A DNA stretch of 64,000 nucleotides, taken from positions 38,874,001 to 38,938,000 of the forward strand of contig OZ231126.1 in assembly GCA_965153355.1 (NCBI GenBank), written 5' to 3'. Made by a program: the position numbers and the translations under genes. Position 1 is the stretch's first letter; each line of letters begins with the position of its first letter. The notes beneath the pieces are model-generated. The model made no database searches, was not told the DNA's origin, and saw nothing but the letters and a program-made list of their open reading frames with translations. Positions 55,526-64,000 of the stretch are shown one piece after another. This DNA is from Flaccisagitta enflata (taxonomy: Eukaryota; Chaetognatha; Sagittoidea; Aphragmophora).

Positions 55526-58156
55526 ATGGCGACGGGCGACGATGATCCGGAGAAGAACAAGACTCCCTCCAACCGTCAACCTCCAGATAAGCGAATGTTC
55601 AACAGCGCAAATAATTTGGACAATTGTCCCCAATACCATAACATTGGGTTAGACATAGTACGCACTCAATCGGTGCCACATAATCTTCATGCCATACATC
55701 AAAACATAATGGCAAACGGCACTTTTGGATTGGCACGTCCTCAATCGCATGATATGTTAAATCCATTTGCATTCATGCCTATTAGAGAAGAAAATAAAAG
55801 ATCAGACGAAGATAACGGAGAAATAGAGGCTCAAGATTTGCCATCTCGATCTAGGCCTCATGGTATTAATCCCTTACCACCAATACCATTTGAGATCCAT
55901 CTAGACGAATCTACAACTGAAGCAAGAGCATCTGCTTCGGCGTCTCAGCTCCAACAAGGAGCGAAGCCACAATCGGGAATGATGCTGGGTAGTCACGCTA
56001 CTCAGTCGTCACGTGGTGAGAAGCCTGAAGAACGAGCGCACGTTTCCTCTGTGGATAAAGTGGGCGACAATCGTGGTCTCAATTTCAACGACGATACCGG
56101 GAACGTTTCGGCGAATGAAGCGGGAGGCGATAATGTGGCTACCGCTGACGACAATCCAGAAGAGAAAACGTCATCACTTGGGAGAAAAATAAAGTCTCTT
56201 TTTACGAAGAAGGAGCGGCCTCCGTCTTCCTCATCTCGATTGGCCACCGGGTTGAACGAATTCGACGCAAGCTCCATTACAACTTCAACGCCAAAGATTA
56301 CAACGGTAAATGGAAAGAGACTGAAGGGAATGGCGCATATTTTTCAAATAAGAAATCACCATGGATACCGTCTGAAGGATTTTCAAAATCGAATTAGTGC
56401 TTACATACCTTGGAGAGGTTTTACCGAAGACATTGATAGAAAATTTACTAAATTTGATTCACCAGACACTGAAAAATTGAACTTTGTTTATAGTAAATTG
56501 GGTGACTTAGCCTCACCCATTGATGAGAATGGTGAATACTATATTTTTGCCGTAAAACAATATTTAAAGGTATCAATGTGTGAAACGTGTAAAAAGGATA
56601 AAAAATGCCAAGAAGATCACCACTTGCAAGCTCTTATAAATAACATTGATTTTTGTAAAAACATTGATAGAGAGATCACTACTCGTGACATTGATATCAC
56701 TCGTGATTTTCACTTAGTATGTACGAATCCACTACCTATTTTCAATAAACATAATCAAAGTAATGAAAATTTAGTAGTGCCTAATCTGATTGTTGTACCA
56801 AGTCACGATAGCATGGCACGAGTGCTTACATTTACAAAGATGAATCTGGATGATGAATCTTTTCATGCAATGAATAAGAACTTTTTTCCGTTGGGAGAAT
56901 TAACTGGTGACCCAACCAATGGATTTCAATTTAGACTTTTAGAAAAAGCCCCTGAAGGCTCCGTGATTATTCGAATCTGTCTCATTCTTAATCATTTAGA
57001 AACTGACATTTTTCAAGCTTTAGAATCACTTATGACCTCTGGTGAACCAAGAGAGATAATATCTGATGGCGTTTTGGTTCAAACTGTTCGACATTCTACT
57101 TATGCTCTCTTCTGTTTATTTAAAAATCTTAGACTTAAGAGAAATGTTGAACTAGATTCCGTCTTTGAATTTCGTCATTTAAGCATGAAATTTTTCAGTG
57201 GTGATGAATTAGGAAGAGTTAAAAGCTCACTTATCCCCTTTGGGTTAATAGCCATGTTTGTAAGACTTCACGTTGAGTCTCAGATTGATTTTGCAAAATT
57301 AAGATTAATTAATATAATCACAGAAAAACCAAACGAAGAGTTGGTTTTGGAAGGAAGTAACATATTCTTAAAAAATGATGAAAATCGCAGTCTCGTCAGG
57401 CTGGTGAACAGTGTTCATTTTCCTCCTCTGAACATGGAGATTAACTCGGTTTTGGGTGAATTCTATTTGAATATTTCCAAAGTTCTAAATACGTTGAAAA
57501 CGTCAGATTTGGTTGAAATGGGTTTGCCCAATGATGTTTGTCATCGTTTAAACGTGTTGGTTCAGTCTGAGGAAGACCAGTTTTTGAGAGACCGTGGTTT
57601 GTTCATAAATGAAACTGACTCCGTTCAGGAAATGGTACTTGATATGTTTCGCGATAAAAAAACAGAAGAATTTGTCTGTCCGACTCCTTTACCCTTTAAC
57701 ATTTTTCATGATTCTCAAAGGGACCGTAATTTTGATGGAAGCTTTGAATTGCCAGATTTTGAAATAAAAAGAATAAACAAAGTAGACCAAAATATACAAA
57801 AGGGCGATTCTGGGGGTGCAAATAAACATGTGTCTCAGTTAAATGTGATTGCGCCTGCTTCAGTTGTAAATGAGGGGTCAAACGTGAGACAAAATGAAGA
57901 TGTTTACCCTGTTAAACAGAAAAGGGTTGGGTTGAAAGAAAGAGTGATGACTGGTCAGGCTGAATTAACGCTACCTCCACCTTCACTGCCTGCAACCACT
58001 CAGTCAAGCAGCCTGCCTCCAGTCAGCAATGTAAATTCAACCTCACATTTCAGTCATGCACCTCACTCACATTTTTCTAAACCAATGCCTCAATGTGATT
58101 TGTCGGATTCAAATAAAAGTGAATCAAGGCTGAATGATGAGCCACCCATACACTAA
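55526..58156 (+). CDS. Unrecognised 876-residue protein upstream of a gag-like ORF
   Basis: An intact frame with an ATG in good context (GAACAATGG), about 107 bp after the PBS-like site. I do not recognise the protein. Residues 1-270 are low-complexity and polar, with a basic patch SLGRKIKSLFTKKERP near residue 216. Residues about 275-760 look globular, with a possible metal-binding cluster CETCKKDKKCQEDHH at 352-366 and hydrophobic/charged alternation typical of a folded alpha/beta domain. Residues 800-876 are Pro/Ser-rich. There is no signal peptide, no membrane segment, and no reverse transcriptase, protease or integrase motif. The position between an LTR-like leader and a gag-like ORF suggests an element-encoded accessory or structural protein. 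A captured host gene is the alternative. A 580-bp gap and a frame change separate it from the next ORF. Confidence 0.72.
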   Translation: MATGDDDPEKNKTPSNRQPPDKRMFNSANNLDNCPQYHNIGLDIVRTQSVPHNLHAIHQNIMANGTFGLARPQSHDMLNPFAFMPIREENKRSDEDNGEIEAQDLPSRSRPHGINPLPPIPFEIHLDESTTEARASASASQLQQGAKPQSGMMLGSHATQSSRGEKPEERAHVSSVDKVGDNRGLNFNDDTGNVSANEAGGDNVATADDNPEEKTSSLGRKIKSLFTKKERPPSSSSRLATGLNEFDASSITTSTPKITTVNGKRLKGMAHIFQIRNHHGYRLKDFQNRISAYIPWRGFTEDIDRKFTKFDSPDTEKLNFVYSKLGDLASPIDENGEYYIFAVKQYLKVSMCETCKKDKKCQEDHHLQALINNIDFCKNIDREITTRDIDITRDFHLVCTNPLPIFNKHNQSNENLVVPNLIVVPSHDSMARVLTFTKMNLDDESFHAMNKNFFPLGELTGDPTNGFQFRLLEKAPEGSVIIRICLILNHLETDIFQALESLMTSGEPREIISDGVLVQTVRHSTYALFCLFKNLRLKRNVELDSVFEFRHLSMKFFSGDELGRVKSSLIPFGLIAMFVRLHVESQIDFAKLRLINIITEKPNEELVLEGSNIFLKNDENRSLVRLVNSVHFPPLNMEINSVLGEFYLNISKVLNTLKTSDLVEMGLPNDVCHRLNVLVQSEEDQFLRDRGLFINETDSVQEMVLDMFRDKKTEEFVCPTPLPFNIFHDSQRDRNFDGSFELPDFEIKRINKVDQNIQKGDSGGANKHVSQLNVIAPASVVNEGSNVRQNEDVYPVKQKRVGLKERVMTGQAELTLPPPSLPATTQSSSLPPVSNVNSTSHFSHAPHSHFSKPMPQCDLSDSNKSESRLNDEPPIH

Positions 58157-58736
58157 GGGCGTTTTTTTAGTAATATGGCGAATAAACAATGAATTTTTTA
58201 TTTCAATTTTTGACTGATAGATCTATAGATAGGTCTTATGGAAAGTGATCCACACCAGTTTTGAACAATTCTTTATCTTGTATTGCCCAGAAAGTTACTT
58301 TAAGTAATGTTTTCCTCTTTACATCATTACTGAGACAGAAAAAAAATCCATTGCCGCCTTTTGCCATGGAAAGACTAGGCTCTATCTGTAGCTATGGCGA
58401 TAACGATTCTAGGTTCAAAATCTGAAGATACACTTTTTATCACTTTAGGAGTTATAGCACATGGAAAAAAGTTGCAATATCTGCTCATTGCATTATGGAA
58501 ATCCATCATCGCATCTTTCATCGAATTTTTCCCTTAAAAAACGGGACCAAAATGCAGCTGAGGAACAGCAGAGACAGCTGAGAGGCAGGAGAAGCTGCAG
58601 GGGAGTGAGAGTTTTTTGTTTTCATTGCACTTTTTGGCAATCAGAAGAGGCGGCCTCTTTGTGCAAAAGTGTAAACCATTGCTCTCACAGACTCCAGACA
58701 GATGGTACAGACGGGTAAGCATGCCCTATTTTCCAG
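58157..58736 (+). other. Spacer between the two retroelement ORFs, with a candidate splice acceptor
   Basis: No coding frame of note. It ends in CTATTTTCCAG (acceptor, exon from 58737). The downstream gag-like frame is open from just before this site, so the gag-like protein could be made from a spliced RNA, perhaps using the leader donor near 55281. The splice pairing is inferred. Confidence 0.4.
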
Positions 58737-58820
58737 TGTGCCATATATTCTTCACCAGCAAAAGATTCATCAAATGATGCTCCTGTTAATAATGAGATCA
58801 AAGGCAAGGTCAAAATATCG

Positions 58821-59998
58821 TTGCCACCAACGGAGCATTTGATTGAAAAGGTTTCAAGTATGACAGGTGAAGGAGAATGTAACGATTTTGATAAAAATCG
58901 AAATTTGGGTGAGAAATTGAAGGATCAAGGACAATTTGGTGATAAAAACAACATGTCCAAGGACAACATTGATCCATCAACTCGAGGTGCTCACTACATA
59001 TCCCCTGCTCAGTTGAGATCAAACGCGATTTTCGAGTTCAAGGATCTTGATAAAAACGCAAGTAAATTAAAAGGACAGGGGGCGCGTCAGAAAGATAAAA
59101 ACAAGAGTCATAGCAAAACATGTCAAGGAGGCATACTTAGAAATAAGAAAGACATCCATCCAAATTACGACGATCTGAATGGGATAATTGATAGCAAGAA
59201 CAAAATTAAAAATGATAAAGAGTTCTTGAATACTACTTTCACTAAGGGTGATGAACGGAGGACCAGATATAACAAGGCCATTGATGATAAAAAGTCAAAA
59301 ATCACGATGGACCGTGAACTTAGGAACGCGATGCGTCCTAGTGACAATCTCCCAATCTATGATAAAAGCAAAAAGTCAGAACTTTCAAAGATTGAAAAAA
59401 GTTTTAAAACGCATACAAATGATCTTTATTCCATCTGTAAAGAAAACAAGCAAAGTACAAAAACGAATTTTGATCATTCCATAAATAAAGATATACGTGA
59501 TAGAAACATGACTTATGCAAATCAGATCAATCATCGCCGCAGCTCTAGCCAGAACATGGTGTTTGGCAGTGGCCTTTGCCCTAATAACCATCAATTGAAA
59601 CCTGATCATGGGCCATTTGACTGCAATCTTTGTCACAAGCATTTTGATAATCACAAATGTTACATTTGTGAAAGTTGTGGCTATGAATTATGTTCATCTT
59701 GTTATGAGCCATTGAATTCTGGAAAAAAGTGGAAACCACGTGATAATGGCTCGAAACGCGCTCAGAGACGCCGGAAAAGCTCAAGTGAAGAAGATTCTGA
59801 AGATGACAAACAAAAGGGGCACAAACGTCACCATGGTAACCGACGTCGAAAAAATCGTAAGAATGACGGTGATGATGGTGATAGCAGTGACAATGGTGAC
59901 AGTGACAGTCATAATGGAGATGACAGAGGTCAAAACGGTGATAATAGAACCAGAAGAGCAGAGAGGAATGATGATGATGATGATGACGACCATCATGG

Positions 59999-60030
<32 letters not shown>

Positions 60031-61367
60031 GTGACGGTGATAGTAGTTATGATTATTACCGTGATAGTGACTCAGATAATGGGCAGAGAAAAAGAAGAAA
60101 TCGTGGTTACAATGCTGCCTTTAGCCGTCGTGTGCGCAGAAAGCAAAACAAGTTGAAGCAGAGAAAAAATCTTCTTGAATATCGTCAGCGCCTGATGGGA
60201 CCACTGAAAAAGTACAGTGTTACTGATGATTTTCAAATTTTCTATGACGACTTTCTGTTAAGAGTCAAATTCTTTCAACTACAGCCGTATGAAGCACGCA
60301 TCTATCTTATCACGCACATTCAAGACGAATTCATCAAGTCACAAATTCAACACATATTAAAAAATCATCCCGGAGCGTCACTTGACACACTTGGCACCCA
60401 CATTTGCATCGCACTAGGTGTGAAAAGTAAAGAATTGGTCTCAGCCGAGGGAGCTGGAATATCGCGCAAGACAAATGAAAACATATTCTCTTATGCCTTA
60501 AGAACTAAGGATTATAAGAATAAAGAAGTAATGGGTTATGATAACCCTGAGCAAATAATTAACACTGATTATTTTGCCATGGACATCTTACGCACATTCC
60601 AACGCGGTTTGCGTTCAAAATGGATGGTGTCTCAAATCGAAAAGAAGTCGTGCAAAAATCTGGATGAAGCACTTATTGTCCTCAATAGCAGTATGGCAAA
60701 ACAATTGAGAATTGATCAGCTCACAGGAAAGGACGAAATTTCTCTAGAGACGGATAAAAATCTGTTTGTCAACCCAAAGTCGTCCCAATATTATGCAAAT
60801 AACATCAATGAAGGCGACTTGGATTGGGATGGGAATCCTCTAAATGGAGAGGTCAATGCCATTAGTGGCATGTGTCCTAACTGTGGAAATTCCACAGATA
60901 GCCATATACAGGGGAAGTGCAAAGCATATGGAGTTAAGTGTCACAAATGTGGACAATATAACCATTTCTCGAGATGCTGCCCAAAAAAGGTGAAAATGGT
61001 CACCCAAACTACACCTGCCCAAATGAGATATGCCAAAAAATCGGCAAGACGGCGTGAATTGGATAAAAAAATGGTCAATGCTGCCATAGAGGAATCTGAC
61101 AATGAATCAAGTGCATCTGATGATGGAATTGAAGGAAGCGTGAAGAATTGTGCGCCACTAAATGACACTGAAAGTGATTCCGATCCTGAAATTGTCAATG
61201 CCATCAGGAGACTGAGAAAAAAATTTGGTGCAAAGAAGTTTGAAAAGGAGCTCAGGAGAATAAATGTCATTGAAGAGTCAATTAACTCAATCGCGTCATT
61301 GCCTTTGTGCCCGCTCGCTCCCTTTCTCCTAACCGGAGTTACAGTGACGACGCAATTAACGGTCTGA
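58821..61367 (+). CDS. Gag-like protein: zinc domain, acidic tract, capsid-like region, CCHC knuckle
   Basis: The frame is open from 58719. The first ATG is at 58860 (835 residues); 848 residues if counted from a TTG at 58821. Gag proteins assemble the particle that packages element RNA. Counting from 58821: residues 1-250 are Lys/Asp-rich; 253-296 hold a treble-clef-like Cys/His cluster (CPNNHQLKPDHGPFDCNLC, then CYICESCGYELCSSCY) resembling ZZ or C1-type zinc domains; 310-430 are basic then strongly acidic (poly Asp/Glu with His); 455-640 look like a retrotransposon capsid (FQIFYDDFLLRVKFFQLQP, LRTFQRGLRSKWM); 685-720 carry CPNCGN and a CCHC knuckle CHKCGQYNHFSRCC. No protease or polymerase follows. 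The last 22 residues (SLPLCPLAPFLLTG onward) differ in composition, as if the ORF reads through a deletion junction. Confidence 0.8.
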
Positions 61368-61874
61368 AATAATTTATTAGCAATCATTAGTAATCAGTGG
61401 TAACTTAGGCAATGAGCACAGTAATAATTAGTGGCAATCATAAGTACACCAATTTACATCTTTGCAAGGCTTAGTACCTGAAACTTCAACTCATTTCGGC
61501 ATTCAGGGAACCAGAGGGTAAGTAATGCTAATCAATTCATCATTAATCTGCAAAGGATGGAAAAAGAGTAACATTAGTAGGCTTATTTACTCCTAATCGC
61601 GAATAAACAATGAGAGCGAAGGAATAAAGACGAGCGAATGGACTAAACAGCAGGTAAACGCTCTTATAAGGAAATTCTCATGGCATGTATCATGAATCCC
61701 AGCTCAGCTTCCGTTCAATTCGAAGCGGTGAACTACTAATAGAGGGCGTTGCTAAAAGGGTAAGTTTTAAGGGCAAAGTAAGGTCTTAAAACAAATGAAC
61801 AGTGCTTGCTCACGCGAGCCCGCACACCCCCCACCTGGACTGTAAAACATGTCCAGCACAAGCATGAGAAATCG
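61368..61874. other. No gene recognised; possible deletion junction downstream of gag
   Basis: AT-rich with ATTAGTAATCAGT and ATTAGCAATCATTAG phrases that loosely resemble 55320-55375 but do not align well enough to call a 3' LTR. No pol motifs in any frame. Confidence 0.4.
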
Positions 61875-62590
61875 TAAGCGCAAGCTTGAAAAATTGTAAG
61901 CGCAAGCTTGAAAGCGTGAAAGCCAAAGGCCAAACTTGAAAGCGTGAAAGCCAAAGGCCAAACTTGAAAGCGTGAAAGCCAAAGGCCAAACTTGAAAGCA
62001 TGAAAGCCATAGGCCAAACTTGAAAGCGTGAAAGCAAAAGGCCAAACTTGAAAGCGTGAAAGCAAAAGGCCAAACTTGAAAGCGTGAAAGCAAAAGGCCA
62101 AACTTGAAAGCGTGAAAGCAAAAGGCCAAACTTGAAAGCATGAAAGCAAATAGCCAAACTTGAAAGCATGAAAGCAAAAGGCCAAACTTGAAAGCATGAA
62201 AGCAAAAGGCCAAACTTGAAAGCATGAAAGCAAAAGGCCAAACTTGAAAGCGTGAAAGCAAAAGGCCAAACTTGAAAGCGTGAAAGCAAAAGGCCAAACT
62301 TGAAAACATGAAAGCAAAAGGCCAAACTTGAAAGCATGAAAGCAAAAGGCCAAACTTGAAAGCGTGAAAGCAAAAGGCCAAACTTAAAGCGTGGAAGCAA
62401 AAGGCCAAACTTGAAAGCATGAAAACAAAAGGCCAAACTTGAAAGCATGAAAGCAAAAGGCCAAACTTGAAAGCATGAAAGCAAAAGGCCAAACTTGAAA
62501 GCATGAATGCAAAAGGCCAAACTTGAAGCCATGAATGCAAAAGGCTAAACTTGAAAGCATGAATGCAAAAGGCCAAACTTGAAAGCTAGA
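61875..62590. repeat. 28-bp minisatellite
   Basis: About 25 units of AAAGGCCAAACTTGAAAGC plus GTGAAAGCA, with GCG/GCA and CCAAAGG/CAAAAGG variants clustered in blocks. Minus-strand frames of up to 269 codons repeat with it and are rejected as genes. Confidence 0.93.
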
Positions 62591-63115
62591 GCATCGCAAT
62601 GCCTGAAATAACTCTCTTTATCTTATCAAATGTTTTGGGGAATTAATTACCCATCCTACTTAAAAATGAAAAGATCGCGAGGAAAAGATTGGGGCAGTCA
62701 CGATATTAAAGAGGGGAAAATTCCGTTCAAACAAAAGAGAATTAACCAAATCAAAATCTTATACTTTAAAGTAGTTGACTCAAACTACTGTCAACAAGGA
62801 AAAGATGAATGTAAGCATCGTAAACTTGAGGGTAGTTGCTGACGCAAACTCTTTGTCAACAAGAGAGAATGTACATGAAATCTTAACTTGCTTATTTTCA
62901 TGAACGTTAGAAAAGCTTACAAGCATCATTAACTTCAGGGTGGTTGTTGATGCGCAAATCAACAATGGAAAAAAGCAATCGCAAATTAAATGTAGAAAAT
63001 TTAAGCACCTCTAACTTCATTGTGTAGTAGATGCAAAGAAAATGCTTGAAACTCAAAAATGGAAAAAGTAAGCGTCATTAATCGCAATGTAATTGTTAAC
63101 GCAAACAAAAACTTT
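62591..63115. repeat. Degenerate repeat of about 75-80 bp; no gene
   Basis: Loose copies of a motif with GTAAGCATCGTAAACTTGAG, GGTAGTTGCTGACGCAAAC and TCAACAAG from about 62765 to 63110. No supported coding frame. Confidence 0.5.
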
Positions 63116-63645
63116 TTCCCCTCCCACCCCCCACGTCCTTCATTCCATGTAAATCTAACCCAAAGAACCAATGCCCGACGGCGAGTTGCAGTTGGAGAGA
63201 GTAGGAAAAGGTCGAAGGAGCGGAGGTGTAGCAGAATCGTTGACGCGTAAACTCGTACAAGAGCAGCGTGCAGGAGCGTCGAATTGTATCGTATCATAGG
63301 GGCTTATCACTGAAGCCATATTTCTTATCATAGAGGGCGGGCTCTTCCATCACTAGAGCAACTTTCATTGAGACTTGACGCACTTTTACCGTCGGCAAAT
63401 TGAAAGAAGGAAAAATGCAAAATCAATGAGAGCATAAACTAACTGACGAGAAAGAGCTAAAAAGAGTGAGAGTATAAAGAGCAACAATGAAAATGTTATC
63501 ACTAAAATGCCGTCTTCTCTTCGTCGAATTGAGCGAAGCTGCCTAAGATAAGCATTGAACTCATTCTCACTTTTTCTTCCCTTCATGATGACGTAGCGTT
63601 GGTAACGTAATCGGAAGGCCCGTGACATCGTTGCCGCGGGAAAAG
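63116..63645. other. No gene recognised
   Basis: C-rich stretch at 63118-63135 followed by purine-rich DNA. The minus-strand frames (80 and 98 codons) have no recognisable domain. Confidence 0.35.
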
Positions 63646-63647
63646 GC

Positions 63648-63975
63648 TTGGGGTGGCGGCCGGGAATCTTGTGGGGTGGCGGCCGGGAATCTTGTGGGGT
63701 GGCGGCCGGGAATCTTGTGGGGTGGCGGCCGGGAATCTCGTGGGGTGGCGGCCGGGAATCTCGTGGGGTAGCGGCCGAGAATATCGTAGCGTAGCGGCCG
63801 AGAATATCGTAGCGTAGCGGCCGAGAATATCGTAGCGTAGCGGCCGAGAATATCGTAGCGTAGCGGCCGAGAATATCGTAGCGTAGCGGCCGAGAATATC
63901 GTAGCGTAGCGGCCGAGAATATCGTAGCGTAGCGGCCGAGAATATCGTAGCGTAGCGGCCGGGAATCTCGTGATT
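63648..63975. repeat. 23-bp minisatellite with two homogeneous variants
   Basis: About five units of GGGGTGGCGGCCGGGAATCT plus TGT, then about nine units of AGCGTAGCGGCCGAGAATAT plus CGT. The GCGGCC core is constant. The array continues toward the window edge. Confidence 0.93.
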
Positions 63976-64000
63976 GTGGCCCGTAGAAGCATGGTTGTGG

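Noticed and set aside
61368-61735. 3' LTR matching the leader at 55000-55400
   Set aside because: Only AT-rich short similarities; no TATATAAG or AATAAA block in the same order and no shared ends.
61736-62599. Minus-strand ORFs resembling repeated membrane segments (FCFHAFKFGLL)
   Set aside because: Pure translation of the 28-bp minisatellite in three frames; hydrophobicity is incidental.

Overview
This is animal nuclear DNA that is very rich in repeats. Only one host gene can be named: part of a nicotinic acetylcholine receptor (nAChR) subunit on the minus strand (exons at 8422-8696, 5172-5292 and 4356-4674). It has canonical GT-AG introns and insect/crustacean-like ligand-binding-domain sequence, so an invertebrate, perhaps an arthropod, is likely; the species cannot be fixed from sequence alone. 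A second possible host exon (plus strand, 24562-24649) could not be assigned. Almost everything else is mobile DNA, minisatellite or microsatellite, and most long open frames are artefacts of tandem repeats.

Layout. 1-3260: tandem ends of a small transposon, GC-rich and telomere-like minisatellites, and the 3' end of a LINE with a (TTGA)n tail. 3269-8696: a TIR element, then the nAChR exons; intron 1 holds a 2.9-kb foldback transposon with an exact 8-bp target duplication. 9362-21330: a composite foldback with arms of about 0.9 kb, broken by nested transposons and by an ORF1-only LINE-like element with an intact 349-codon ORF. It is flanked by a 12-bp GATC minisatellite and then a 40-bp minisatellite in which every unit is a hairpin. 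22198-27320: small helentron-type elements, the unassigned exon, and a decayed coding helentron (PIF1-type helicase, endonuclease, cysteine-protease-like tail). 27700-35630: tandem repeats and minisatellite-carrying elements with GGCAGCGGCCCC ends. 36305-39761: a 3.46-kb foldback with a perfect 9-bp target duplication. 40981-54905: more minisatellite carriers, long (CT)n, (GT)n, (TTCT)n, (GTT)n and (CATT)n arrays, and several MITEs. 55000-61367: a retroelement-like unit with a promoter/poly(A) region, an unrecognised 876-codon ORF, and a gag-like ORF of up to 848 codons (zinc-binding N-terminal domain, acidic tract, capsid-like region, CCHC knuckle) without any pol. 61875-64000: 28-bp and 23-bp minisatellites.

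The recurring theme is a population of roughly 25 short elements. Read forward they start AACAAGGCC, carry a GACG/GACC microsatellite, and end in a hairpin followed by CTAAAAA. This is the architecture of non-autonomous helentrons (HINE/DINE-like). Across subfamilies the terminal hairpin changes sequence, and the subterminal motif near the 5' end changes with it, so the two ends stay complementary. The helentron remnant at 24.7-27.2 kb is a plausible relative of the enzyme that moved them. The other most unusual object is the upstream-ORF-plus-gag unit at 55-61 kb.
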